NCBI GenBank assembly: GCA_035528715.1
Contig: DATKYB010000093.1
Span: forward strand, 1 to 25,841
DNA: 25,841 bases
Direction of reading: 5' to 3'
Source of the DNA: Nitrospinota bacterium
GTDB lineage: Bacteria > JADFOP01 > DATKYB01
The position numbers were made by a program, and so were the translations under genes. The notes beneath the pieces are model-generated. The model worked only from the letters and a program-made list of their open reading frames with translations, was not told the DNA's origin and did not search any database. Position 1 is the first letter of the stretch, and every line of letters starts with the position of its first letter. Positions 13,207 to 21,749 of this stretch are shown one piece after another.

Positions 13207-13818
13207 ATGAGCACTCTGAGTCGGAAGGAAAGGGAATATCTGGCAAGGAGGGATGAGATCTTAGAGAGTGCACAGAAACTCTTTGCTCAGAAAGGATTTT
13301 TTAAAACCACGATTCAGGATATTGCCAGAGAATCTGAATTTGCTATTGCCACGTTATACAATTTTTTTAAGAGCAAAGACGAGCTCTACTCAGCATTGAT
13401 CGAGAGGAAAACCGAAAATCTCTTCAAGTTCATTCAAGAGAGTGCCCTCAATCAAGAGGGAATCAAAAAAATAGATAATGTTGTTTATGCCGTTCTTGAA
13501 TTTTTCGAAAACGATAAAGACTTCTTCAAACTCTATGTGATTGAGCGAAGCGGTTTTGAATGGGATATTCGCTCTGAAATAGGTGAGCGATGCCATAAGA
13601 TGTATTTAGAGTACATAGAGTTTCTAAAAAGCGTGATTGAGGAGTCCATTGAAAGGGGAGAATTGAGGGAGAGAAGCCCTTGGGATATCTCATTTTTTCT
13701 ATCTGGGATTATTAATTCCTTTATCTTTCAATGGGTTAACAGTCCAAAACCCTATTCATTACTCGATAAACACAAAACCATCATGGAGCTTTTTTTATCT
13801 GGGGTAAAAAAGGAATAG
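13207..13818 (+). CDS. TetR/AcrR-family transcriptional regulator, 203 aa
   Basis: The N-terminal HTH is intact (RDEILESAQKLFAQKGFFKT, TTIQDIARESEFAIATLYNF, FKSKDELYSALIERK), followed by a helical ligand and dimer domain of normal length. It is first in the operon before an RND adaptor and pump, the standard arrangement of a local efflux repressor that is released by a pump substrate. AGAAGGAGG precedes the ATG closely. The ligand cannot be predicted. Confidence 0.92.
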   Translation: MSTLSRKEREYLARRDEILESAQKLFAQKGFFKTTIQDIARESEFAIATLYNFFKSKDELYSALIERKTENLFKFIQESALNQEGIKKIDNVVYAVLEFFENDKDFFKLYVIERSGFEWDIRSEIGERCHKMYLEYIEFLKSVIEESIERGELRERSPWDISFFLSGIINSFIFQWVNSPKPYSLLDKHKTIMELFLSGVKKE

Positions 13819-13849
13819 TCTATCACTGATAAGAGGGAGAAAAACGTAA

Positions 13850-14968
13850 ATGGTAAAAGCAAAAAGAATATATTTGGTTTCAATAGTTATCTTACTTTTT
13901 TTGGTAGGACCTGCCTGCGGCCAGTCTCCAAAAAATAATCAGAAAAAACAACAAAAGCCTCAGGGGCCTCCACCTGCCATAGTAGAGGTTGTCCCTGTGC
14001 AGAAGAGGCCTGTCCAGTCTATGATCCAGCTTGTAGGCACTGTTGAATCTCCAAGGATATCTTTAGTCAGCTCTGAGGTAGAGGGGCTTGTTAAGGATAT
14101 CTTTTTTGATGAAGGTGACTTTGTAAATAAGAGAGCCCTTTTGGTTGCAATAGAAGACTCCCAGCTCAAGATTCTGCTGGAGGATGCAAAGGAGAAGGTA
14201 GTTGAGAACAAAGCCCTTTGGGAAAAAGCAGTTGATGAGCTCAAAAGAAATGATGAACTCTACAAGAAAAAGGTTATATCGGAAAGGGTTTACATTGATT
14301 CAAAATTGAATACCGACGCTGTAAAGAGTGCTTATAACCGGAGTAAAATAGCCGTGGAATTGCTTGAGGACAGGATGGGAAAGAAGAGAATTTTTAGTCC
14401 CTTTGCTGGTGTGGTCATAGAGAAGTTTGTTGAAAGGGGAGAATGGATAGAAAAGGGAAAAAACGTTGTCAAACTGGTCCAGATTGATCCCTTGAGGATT
14501 GAGGTTCTTGTTCCGGAAGAGGTGATACCTAAGGTTAAGAAGGGAGACCTGGTCAGCGTCAGGTTTGATGCATTGAATCACGGAAATACCGAGGGAAAGA
14601 TTTCTTTTATCCTCCCTGTTGCCGATCCAAAAACCAGAACCTATCCTTTAAGGATAGAGCTTAAGAATCCTGACAGAAAATACAAGGTCGGAATGGTCGC
14701 CCGCGTATCCCTCTTTTATGGAAAAAAGGAAGAGGTGCTCATGGTTCCCCAGGATGCTCTGACGATTTTTGGAAATAACAAGATCATAACTATCGTGACT
14801 AAGGAGAAGACCGCTAAAATGGTCCCTGTTCTTGTAGGAAGAAACATAAAGGGCTGGCTCGAGGTCAAGGGAGAGGTATCAGAAAATGACCACGTGGTTG
14901 TCCGGGGGAACGAGCGTCTCATGCCAGGACAACCTGTTATGATTATTGAAAAAAAGAGAGAGGGATAA
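13850..14968 (+). CDS. RND efflux periplasmic adaptor (membrane fusion protein), 372 aa
   Basis: An N-terminal export signal MVKAKRIYLVSIVILLFLVG, then PACGQSP, ends at a Cys that could be lipidated, although the lipobox (GPAC) is not canonical. A Pro/Gln/Lys-rich linker leads into the lipoyl half (VEGLVKDIFFDEGDFVNKRA), a short coiled-coil hairpin (about LEDAKEKVVENKALW to AYNRSKIAVELLEDR), the second lipoyl half (IFSPFAGVVIEKFVERGEWI), then beta-barrel and membrane-proximal domains. Links the pump to an outer-membrane channel; no TolC-like gene is present here. GAGGGAG lies about 10 nt upstream. It overlaps or abuts the pump gene. Confidence 0.93.
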   Translation: MVKAKRIYLVSIVILLFLVGPACGQSPKNNQKKQQKPQGPPPAIVEVVPVQKRPVQSMIQLVGTVESPRISLVSSEVEGLVKDIFFDEGDFVNKRALLVAIEDSQLKILLEDAKEKVVENKALWEKAVDELKRNDELYKKKVISERVYIDSKLNTDAVKSAYNRSKIAVELLEDRMGKKRIFSPFAGVVIEKFVERGEWIEKGKNVVKLVQIDPLRIEVLVPEEVIPKVKKGDLVSVRFDALNHGNTEGKISFILPVADPKTRTYPLRIELKNPDRKYKVGMVARVSLFYGKKEEVLMVPQDALTIFGNNKIITIVTKEKTAKMVPVLVGRNIKGWLEVKGEVSENDHVVVRGNERLMPGQPVMIIEKKREG

Positions 14969-14972
14969 CAGA

Positions 14973-17900
14973 TTGGACCCGATTCAATTTGCCATTAAGA
15001 AACCAGTTACGATCATTGTGGGGGTTATTCTCCTCACACTCTTCGGGATGATTTCTATTTTCAGACTCCCTATGCAGCTCACCCCTGACGTGGACAAACC
15101 GGAGATCACCGTCACCACCACATGGGAGGGAGCAAGCCCACAAGAGATTGAGAGGGAGATTATTGAGGAGCAGGAGGACAAACTCAAATCGATCCAGAAC
15201 CTCAAGAAGATGACGAGTGTGAGCACGAGAGGCCAGAGTGAGATCACCCTTGAATTTTATATTGGGACCGATTTGTCCCGCGCCCTTCTTGATACATCGG
15301 AAAAATTAAGGCAGGTTCCAAAATATCCTGAGAATGTGGATGAGCCTATCGTTGAATCGGGCACTACAGCAGTGCAGAGAGCCATTGCATGGTTTATCCT
15401 CAAGAGCAATCCACCTCGAGACGACATTGCCACGATGTTTGATCTGATCAATGATTATATTAAACCAATACTCGAGCGGGTTCCTGGGGTCAGTTCCATC
15501 AATATCCGGGGAGGAGTTGAAAGAGAGGTTCATGTTCAGATCGACCCCGTGAGGCTGGCATCGAGAAAACTCACCCTTGCAGAGATAAGAGACACCCTTA
15601 CAAAGCGAAATATCAATATCTCTGGAGGGGACATTGAGCATGGAAAAAGGTCCTACACCATAAGAACCGTTGGTCAGTATGAGACTCTGGATAGCCTCAT
15701 GAAAACGGTTATTGTCCGTAATAATGACCGGACTATCTATCTGAAGGATGTGGCTGAAGCAAAATTCGGTTACAAGGAGCAGGAGTTAGTTGGTCGTTCA
15801 CAGGCCGAACCAACCATTGCCATGAACGCAACAAGGGAGAGTGGAAGCAATGTCATGGAAGTTATGGCCGGTCTGAAAAGGGAACTCAAAAAGATAAACG
15901 CTAATATTCTGGAGCCGAAAGGTCTTCGCTTCGAACAGGTCTATGATGAAACAGAATACATACAGAGCGCTATTGACCTTGTTCTTCAAAACCTTTATGT
16001 TGGTGGAACCCTGGCTATTATTGTTCTTCTTGTCTTTCTCGGTAATATCAGAAGCACAATTATTGTAGCCTTTGCCATACCGATCAGTATTATCGGGACC
16101 TTTCTTCTTATGGTTCTCTTTGGAAGAAACCTGAATGTGATAAGCCTTGCGGGAATGGCCTTTGCTGTTGGGATGGTTGTGGACAATTCCATTGTGGTCT
16201 CGGAAAATATATACCGGCATGTCCAGATGGGAAAATCGACCTTTGAGGCAAGCCTAGACGGCGCCAGAGAGGTCTGGGGAGCTGTGCTCGCCAGCACATT
16301 AACAACGCTGGCTGTATTTATTCCTGTTGTATTCGTAAGAGAGGAGGCCGGTCAGCTCTTCAAGGATATTGCCATTGCCATCTCCTCTGCTGTAGGTCTT
16401 TCCCTTTTTGTATCTGTTCTCTTCATACCCATGTTTGCATCCCAGATTGAGATAAAAGAAGAGAAAAATGCGAAAAGGTTAAAAAAATTATTAAAGGGAT
16501 TGCATCAAATGGCAGCCTCTTTTCAGGATTTTGTGTGCAATCTCATTTCATCTATCAACAAGAGCTTTAAAAAAAGAATTGTAACGATTGTTGGACTTAC
16601 AGGATTATCAATAGTGATCAGTATTCTGCTTCTTCCCCCCATGACCTATCTCCCCGCAGGCAATCAGAATCTCGTCATAGGCTTTCTTATTACCCCACCT
16701 GGATACAGCAAAGAAGAGTTTACAAGCATGGGAAAAAAGATCGAAAAATATCTCAAGCCTTACTGGAAAGCAGAGCTGGGAAGCAAGGAGGCAAAAAAGC
16801 TCGACGGTCCCCCTATCAAGCACTTCTTCTATGTATCCTTTGGACAGAATGTTTTTATGGGTTTAAGAAGCAAAGACCCAAGAAGGGTCAAGCCCTTGGA
16901 AAGGGTAGTCATGAATGCCAGTTCTCAGATCCCAGGGGTTCTCTCCTTTGCCTTTCAGCGCTCTCTCTTTGAGCGGGGAATCACAGGAGGAAACTCCATT
17001 GAACTTGAGATCAGCGGAGATGATATGGAAGAGATTAAAAAAACAGGACTCATGCTCATGCCTGAGATTACAAAGACGCTCGGATTCCCAAGACCGGATC
17101 CCCCGAATTTCAATCTGGGAGGGGCTGAGATAGAGATTCAACTGGATGAAGAGAGGACTGCTGAAATGGGACTGAATGTCCAGGAGGCAGGCTTTGTTGT
17201 GAGGACCATGGTGGATGGCGCTGTGATAGGTGATTTCTGGGATGGAGGAGACAAGATCGATTTAAAGCTGATCTCTTCCACAGGGACTGTTAAAACAACC
17301 GATGACCTGGAAGCAATTCCGGTTGCCATTAGCAACGGCCGTCTGGTTCCCCTCTCTACCTTTGCCCGTTTCATAAGGACAGAATCTCCTACCCAGATAA
17401 ATCATATTGAAGAGAGAAGGGCAGTAACCCTCGTTGTTTCGCCACCATCCAGTATGGAGCTTTCCACAGCCATGGAAAAAATCGAAAAAGAAATCATAGA
17501 GCCAATGAGACAAAAGGGGCTCATATCCAATCAGATACAAACAACGCTTGCGGGAACAGCTGATAAGCTCAAAACAGCCTTTGAAGACCTTAAGTGGAAT
17601 TTCTTGCTGGCCATTGTCATCACCTATCTCCTTATGGCGTCTTTGTTTGAATCCTTTTTCTATCCCTTTGTCATTATGTTCAGTGTGCCTTTGGCAGCAG
17701 TAGGCGGGATTATCGGTCTCTTTATTGTTCATTCTATTACGGGTCAGCAGATGGATGTTCTTACAATGCTCGGATTTGTTATCCTTATTGGTATCGTAGT
17801 CAATAATGCCATTTTGATTGTTCATCAATCCCTGAACTTTATCAGAGACCATCAAATGGAGCCTCAGAAAGCTATCGTAGAGAGTGTAAGAACAAGGATT

Positions 17901-18101
17901 CGGCCGATATTTATGAGTACCACCACCAGTGTTTTTGCCATGACGCCTCTAGTCCTCTTCCCAGGTGCTGGGAGCGAGCTTTATCGAGGCCTTGGAAGCG
18001 TTGTTATTGGCGGGCTAATCGTATCAACTATCTTTACTCTTCTTGTAGTCCCCTCACTCTTTAGCCTTGTATTGTCATTAAAAGAAAAAAGAAGTTCATA
18101 A
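14973..18101 (+). CDS. RND-family efflux pump inner-membrane subunit (HAE1/AcrB-like), about 1042 aa
   Basis: Twelve-helix proton-driven exporter with two large periplasmic loops. Visible landmarks: N-terminal FAIKKPVTIIVGVILLTLFG, the porter loop starting PDVDKPEITVTTTWEGASPQ, TM4 FAVGMVVDNSIVVSENI and the TM10-region motif VILIGIVVNNAILIVH. AcrB has Asp-Asp in TM4 and Lys in TM10; here they are Asp-Asn and Asn, as in another common HAE1 subclass, so proton relay details differ. TTG 14973 has GAGAGAGG 9 nt upstream and gives MDPIQFAIKK; the longer frame from TTG 14946 overlaps the adaptor by 23 nt. Substrate unknown. Confidence 0.93.
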   Translation: MDPIQFAIKKPVTIIVGVILLTLFGMISIFRLPMQLTPDVDKPEITVTTTWEGASPQEIEREIIEEQEDKLKSIQNLKKMTSVSTRGQSEITLEFYIGTDLSRALLDTSEKLRQVPKYPENVDEPIVESGTTAVQRAIAWFILKSNPPRDDIATMFDLINDYIKPILERVPGVSSINIRGGVEREVHVQIDPVRLASRKLTLAEIRDTLTKRNINISGGDIEHGKRSYTIRTVGQYETLDSLMKTVIVRNNDRTIYLKDVAEAKFGYKEQELVGRSQAEPTIAMNATRESGSNVMEVMAGLKRELKKINANILEPKGLRFEQVYDETEYIQSAIDLVLQNLYVGGTLAIIVLLVFLGNIRSTIIVAFAIPISIIGTFLLMVLFGRNLNVISLAGMAFAVGMVVDNSIVVSENIYRHVQMGKSTFEASLDGAREVWGAVLASTLTTLAVFIPVVFVREEAGQLFKDIAIAISSAVGLSLFVSVLFIPMFASQIEIKEEKNAKRLKKLLKGLHQMAASFQDFVCNLISSINKSFKKRIVTIVGLTGLSIVISILLLPPMTYLPAGNQNLVIGFLITPPGYSKEEFTSMGKKIEKYLKPYWKAELGSKEAKKLDGPPIKHFFYVSFGQNVFMGLRSKDPRRVKPLERVVMNASSQIPGVLSFAFQRSLFERGITGGNSIELEISGDDMEEIKKTGLMLMPEITKTLGFPRPDPPNFNLGGAEIEIQLDEERTAEMGLNVQEAGFVVRTMVDGAVIGDFWDGGDKIDLKLISSTGTVKTTDDLEAIPVAISNGRLVPLSTFARFIRTESPTQINHIEERRAVTLVVSPPSSMELSTAMEKIEKEIIEPMRQKGLISNQIQTTLAGTADKLKTAFEDLKWNFLLAIVITYLLMASLFESFFYPFVIMFSVPLAAVGGIIGLFIVHSITGQQMDVLTMLGFVILIGIVVNNAILIVHQSLNFIRDHQMEPQKAIVESVRTRIRPIFMSTTTSVFAMTPLVLFPGAGSELYRGLGSVVIGGLIVSTIFTLLVVPSLFSLVLSLKEKRSS

Positions 18102-18123
18102 GATTAGAAGGACAATCTAAAAA

Positions 18124-18975
18124 TTGAAACAGTATTTTAGCATGATTCTATTTCTTTCTTTGATGGGGTGTGCTTCTCTAAATCTGTTGTCACCATTTAC
18201 CGATTCAATCATTAATCTTAGAACAGGGGAAGAAGTTTCTTTTAACACTCTTATTCATAATATAAAAAATGTCCGCGTTGTTATTATAGGGGAGACCCAC
18301 AATCAAAAAAGACATCATGATATACAACTAAAGATTATTCAGGAAATCCACAGAAAAAATTCTCTTATCACTGTAGGTATGGAAATGTTCCAGCAAAAAA
18401 GCAATGAATATCTTGAGAAGTGGTCTTACTGGAAGTTAGATGAAATAGAGATGAAATTGCTCTTTAGTAAAAACTGGACCAAAACATATTATCCCCTCTA
18501 TGTGGATATACTTCGCTTTATTCGTGATGAAAGCATACCTCTAATCGGACTGAATATACCAAGAAAAGTTACGCACAAAATAGCAACAAAAGGGTTTAAA
18601 TCCCTGTCTAAGGAAGAGCGCTCAAGCCTTCCCCGTGTTTCCTGTGATATCCCACAAAACTATCGAAGCTATCTTGAAGAGGTTTATGAGCTCAATTCTC
18701 ACAAGAAAGGTAGCTTTGAAAATTTTTGCGAAGCTCAGGTTCTTTGGGATAGTGTTATGGCTTATCATGCTGTTCAATTTTTAAAAGAAAACCAAGACTA
18801 TCAATTGATTATCTTGGCTGGCAGCATCCATGCGCAGCGTTTGGGCATACTTGCTCGCATCAGGGAAAGAATGAATGTCACTGCTCGGATTATTATTCCT
18901 AAAGCAGGTGAAGATCAAGATGATAGGAAAATTACTAATGCTGAGGCTGATTATCTGTGGATTATGAATGATTAA
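18124..18975 (+). CDS. ChaN-family (PF04187-like) iron-regulated/haem-binding lipoprotein, 283 aa
   Basis: The start (MKQYFSMILFLSLMGCASLN from TTG 18124) is a lipoprotein signal with lipobox LMGC. The domain has the ChaN landmarks VVIIGETHNQKRHHDIQ, ITVGMEMFQQK, the FSKNWTKTYYPLYVDILRFI stretch, IPLIGLNIPRKV, and the end VLWDSVMAYHAVQFL plus LIILAGSIHAQRLG. ChaN-type proteins bind haem on the outer membrane in Campylobacter; in many other bacteria the role is unknown. It starts 23 nt after the pump gene with AAGGA upstream and is likely cotranscribed. An alternative ATG at 18142 would shorten the signal. It converges with the MFS gene (32 nt between stops). Confidence 0.85.
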   Translation: MKQYFSMILFLSLMGCASLNLLSPFTDSIINLRTGEEVSFNTLIHNIKNVRVVIIGETHNQKRHHDIQLKIIQEIHRKNSLITVGMEMFQQKSNEYLEKWSYWKLDEIEMKLLFSKNWTKTYYPLYVDILRFIRDESIPLIGLNIPRKVTHKIATKGFKSLSKEERSSLPRVSCDIPQNYRSYLEEVYELNSHKKGSFENFCEAQVLWDSVMAYHAVQFLKENQDYQLIILAGSIHAQRLGILARIRERMNVTARIIIPKAGEDQDDRKITNAEADYLWIMND

Positions 18976-19007
18976 GGGATTTATTCTTATTATCTGCAAA
19001 AGCAATG

Positions 19008-20429
19008 CTAATGCATCTCACTATTATTTCTTCTTGCCATCTTGCGTTTGACTTCAATGAAGTAGTGATGGAGATGATTAAATCCCATGAGGGTATTAAG
19101 ACCCCTGATGTTCCTGATAACACGCATCATTTTTGATACAGGAACTTCTGCTGGCTCTTTTATGTTATTAAAATAGCTTATTGATATCAGGCGCAATAAG
19201 AAAGAGATTAAAAAGACGAAGTGCAAGCGATAGATTTCAAAAGATAATATCTCTACCCTCCATTGGCTGAAATATTGAGCTGCCATTCCTCCTATGATAG
19301 GAGCAATGGCAGCGATGAGCCCTCCTATGGCATTAAAATAGGAGATATAGATAGATTTATGTTCTTTAGGTGATAATCTAAGGAGCAGGTTGCTTGTGCA
19401 TAAATTCAGACCCGCCCAGAAGAAACCAGCTGTTAGGTGTACGAGGATTAAAAAGCCGATTGATTCACGTGTAATGAAGATCCATAAGAAAGGTATAAAG
19501 CTAGCAATATAACCATTAAACAATATAACCGGCTTATTTCCGTATCTGTCTGATAAAATTCCCCATAATCTCATCCCAACGATATCGGCTAAAATCGAGA
19601 TAATAGCCATCTCTGAAATCAATGTATAACTGAGTTTTAAATCCTGAATCATATAAACCGTAAAAAAAGGTGAGACAAAATGAACGGAGAAAGACCAGAA
19701 TGCAGTAAAAAAAATGTATCTTTTGAAATTCGGATCCTTAAGAGGCAAGGAAATTCCCTTGAAGAATGAAATCCTTTCTCTTTGAACCGTAAACGGTGGT
19801 TCAGGAATTTTTTTCAAAAAAACAATGCTTATGAGTCCAAAAAAGAGGGCAGCTAGAAAAATAAAGATAAACCCATTATTAAGATTCCCTTCATAATTTA
19901 TCTTCCAATAATCTAAGAACCTTCCTCCCAAAAGGGTCACGAGAAGTCCGGCAATTCCGCACATAATATTTCTCTTGGAAAAATATCTGCCGCGGATGTC
20001 TTCCTTAACAAGGTCCGACATCCATGAGAGCCAGGAAACAACGCTGATGGAGGCGGACACATAAGAGATCGCAATGATAATAATGACGAAAGATATCAGA
20101 TAAGAGGGTTTTTCCGGTTGTGAATAGAGGAGTAATGAAAAAACTATCAGGATCCAGATACCGCGGGCGATTCCAGAAAATCCTATAGAAACCTCTCTTC
20201 TCTTTCTGGTCTTTTCTATGATATAGGACGATAAGAGCTGGGCTGAATTTGCCAAAAGGGGTATCGAGGCAATCAATCCGATTTGAAGCTCGTTCGCACC
20301 GATATAAAGGGCAAAGGATATGAGAAAGATACCTCCAGTAAGCGTCCCAAAGAGGTTAGCAAATATTCCATCGATTATTGAGTACCTTAATCCCTTGTTA
20401 ATATCACTCTGAGAGAGAAGATTTTCCAT
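19008..20429 (-). CDS. MFS transporter, 473 aa
   Basis: About twelve hydrophobic segments are visible, in two halves around a central charged loop (FLKKIPEPPFTVQRERISFF). The loop-2/8 motif A-like sequence GILSDRYGNKPVIL lies in the second half. The C-terminal 50 residues are cytoplasmic and basic. The family is likely an uncharacterised MFS group with long hydrophobic signature FALYIGANELQIGLIASIPL, seen in bacteria from several phyla. Substrate unknown. Start ATG 20429 has AAGG about 10 nt upstream. It stands alone, divergent from a short ORF at 20482. Confidence 0.88.
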   Translation of the reverse strand: MENLLSQSDINKGLRYSIIDGIFANLFGTLTGGIFLISFALYIGANELQIGLIASIPLLANSAQLLSSYIIEKTRKRREVSIGFSGIARGIWILIVFSLLLYSQPEKPSYLISFVIIIIAISYVSASISVVSWLSWMSDLVKEDIRGRYFSKRNIMCGIAGLLVTLLGGRFLDYWKINYEGNLNNGFIFIFLAALFFGLISIVFLKKIPEPPFTVQRERISFFKGISLPLKDPNFKRYIFFTAFWSFSVHFVSPFFTVYMIQDLKLSYTLISEMAIISILADIVGMRLWGILSDRYGNKPVILFNGYIASFIPFLWIFITRESIGFLILVHLTAGFFWAGLNLCTSNLLLRLSPKEHKSIYISYFNAIGGLIAAIAPIIGGMAAQYFSQWRVEILSFEIYRLHFVFLISFLLRLISISYFNNIKEPAEVPVSKMMRVIRNIRGLNTLMGFNHLHHYFIEVKRKMARRNNSEMH

Positions 20430-20481
20430 GAAGTAGGTACCTTAAAAACTATTCATTTAACTGAGACATGACCATAAGTAA

Positions 20482-20610
20482 ATGCTTGAGATACGTATAT
20501 CAGCAGTTTTCATGATGATATCAATCTTCTTTTTTACTCCAATGTTCTTTATGATTTACAGCAAGATTTTTAAGAAAAAGGAGCGGTTGCATAAATCAGA
20601 TCTAATTTAA
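20482..20610 (+). CDS. Putative membrane microprotein, 42 aa, directly before a terminator
   Basis: ATG 20482 to TAA 20608-20610 encodes MLEIRISAVF, a hydrophobic run MMISIFFFTPMFFMIY, then a basic tail SKIFKKKERLHKSDLI. This is a single-pass layout with a positively charged, probably cytoplasmic C-terminus. The stop codon abuts a 12-bp terminator stem whose T tract is on this strand; no other plus-strand gene ends here. No good Shine-Dalgarno precedes 20482; internal ATGs at 20512 and 20515 are alternatives. No family recognised. Confidence 0.45.
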   Translation: MLEIRISAVFMMISIFFFTPMFFMIYSKIFKKKERLHKSDLI

Positions 20611-20657
20611 AGAGGGGGTTCATCCTTTTTTAGGAGAACCCCCTCTTGGTTTTTTAT
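20610..20657. terminator. Strong intrinsic terminator, possibly bidirectional
   Basis: A 12-bp stem, AAGAGGGGGTTC (20610-20621) with GAACCCCCTCTT (20636-20647), plus an inner TCCT/AGGA extension. On the plus strand it is followed by GGTTTTTTATT; on the minus strand the tail is the weaker TTTAAATTAG. It can end the fmdB-transaldolase transcript on the minus strand and the small ORF on plus. Confidence 0.85.
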
Positions 20658-20664
20658 TATAAAA

Positions 20665-20892
20665 TCACTTCTTTGAACAGGTGCTACATGCACTGGGAGA
20701 AGGAGTACAGGAACCACATGCTGAGCTAACTGAGCTTGTAAAGCTATCCCCACTCTTCATACCGAAAAGGGAGAATTTCTTTTCCAGTTTTTTGCTCCCG
20801 CATTTGGGGCATTCTGTCTTACTTTTATTACTTTTTACCAAGCATTCGAAATCAAGATTACAATCCTTACAGGTAAATTCAAAAATAGGCAT
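20665..20892 (-). CDS. FmdB-family zinc ribbon protein, 75 aa
   Basis: The MPIFEFTCKDCNLDFECLV start and CPKCGSKKLEKKFSLF form the FmdB/CxxC-CxxC ribbon, a putative regulatory or zinc-binding protein whose function is generally unknown. The C-terminal 25 residues (ACGSCTPSPSACSTCSKK) are rich in Cys and Ser and may bind further metal. A strong AGGAGGAGC precedes the ATG. It follows the transaldolase gene by 31 nt and ends at the terminator. Confidence 0.9.
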   Translation of the reverse strand: MPIFEFTCKDCNLDFECLVKSNKSKTECPKCGSKKLEKKFSLFGMKSGDSFTSSVSSACGSCTPSPSACSTCSKK

Positions 20893-20923
20893 TCTTATTC
20901 AGCTCCTCCTTCAATTTTGTATG

Positions 20924-21568
20924 CTATTTGGGTATCTTTTTCCAGTCAGAGAGAAACTTCTCTATGCCCTTATCCGTTAAGGGATGCTTTACCAGTTGTT
21001 CAATAACATTAAAAGGGATTGTCGCAACATGGGCCCCTATCATGGCAGCATCAACAACATGAAGGGGATTTCTTATACTCGCTACAATCACCTCTGTGAA
21101 AAAACCGTAGTTTTCATAGATCGTGACGATCTGCTCGACCAAGTCCATACCGATATGACTGATATCATCCAGCCTCCCCACAAAAGGGCTAACATAGGTT
21201 GCGCCGGCCTTTGCAGCCAATATTGCCTGATTGGGAGAAAAGATAAGGGTGACGTTGGTCTTAATCCCTTCTTCTTTTAATCTCTTTACTGCTTTGAGAC
21301 CTTCCCATGTCATGGGTATCTTAACAACGATATTCTTATGTATGGCTGAGAGATTCCTTGCTTCTTTTATAAGCTCTTCACAGGTATCACTTACTGCTTC
21401 CGCACTAATAGGGCCATCCACGATTTTGCAAATCTCTTGAAGAACCTCCCTGTAGTCCTTCCCTTCTTTGGATACGAGAGTTGGATTTGTGGTAACCCCA
21501 TCAATAATACCCATGCTGGTTGCTTCCTCAATCTCTTTTATATTTGCAGTATCTATAAAGAGTTTCAT
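20924..21568 (-). CDS. tal: Transaldolase, small MipB/TalC type, 214 aa
   Basis: Transfers a dihydroxyacetone unit between sugar phosphates (sedoheptulose-7-P and glyceraldehyde-3-P) in the non-oxidative pentose phosphate pathway; some relatives are fructose-6-phosphate aldolases. The TIM-barrel motifs are intact: [26 protein letters not shown], the Schiff-base Lys83 in [26 protein letters not shown] and [10 protein letters not shown]. The FSPNQA-type strand favours transaldolase over aldolase; I am fairly sure. Shine-Dalgarno AGGGGAGA is about 6 nt upstream of the ATG. Confidence 0.93.
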   Translation of the reverse strand: MKLFIDTANIKEIEEATSMGIIDGVTTNPTLVSKEGKDYREVLQEICKIVDGPISAEAVSDTCEELIKEARNLSAIHKNIVVKIPMTWEGLKAVKRLKEEGIKTNVTLIFSPNQAILAAKAGATYVSPFVGRLDDISHIGMDLVEQIVTIYENYGFFTEVIVASIRNPLHVVDAAMIGAHVATIPFNVIEQLVKHPLTDKGIEKFLSDWKKIPK

Positions 21569-21749
21569 TTATCTCCCCTCATATTATGTGAACTTAAAAA
21601 ATCCTTGGGTAAATATACTATATCTTATTTAAAAAGACAAATCGATTTTGAAGGATAAATGAAATGGGTTTTGAAACCTAAACTGACTAATTATAAGAAC
21701 CTGGGTTTAGGCCTAGTTTCCCCAATTACCTAAAAAATAAAGTTCAACA

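Noticed and set aside
15798-17855. Several minus-strand frames of 70-197 residues inside the RND pump gene
   Set aside because: All lie entirely within a long, fully conserved-looking pump coding frame and show the Lys/Asn/His-rich or Pro/Arg-rich composition of antisense shadows.
21660-21740. Possible terminator after the Gly-rich exported protein (CCTAAAC ... GTTTAGG)
   Set aside because: The 7-bp arms are separated by about 21 nt and there is no adjacent T tract on the minus strand, so it does not meet a reasonable standard for an intrinsic terminator.
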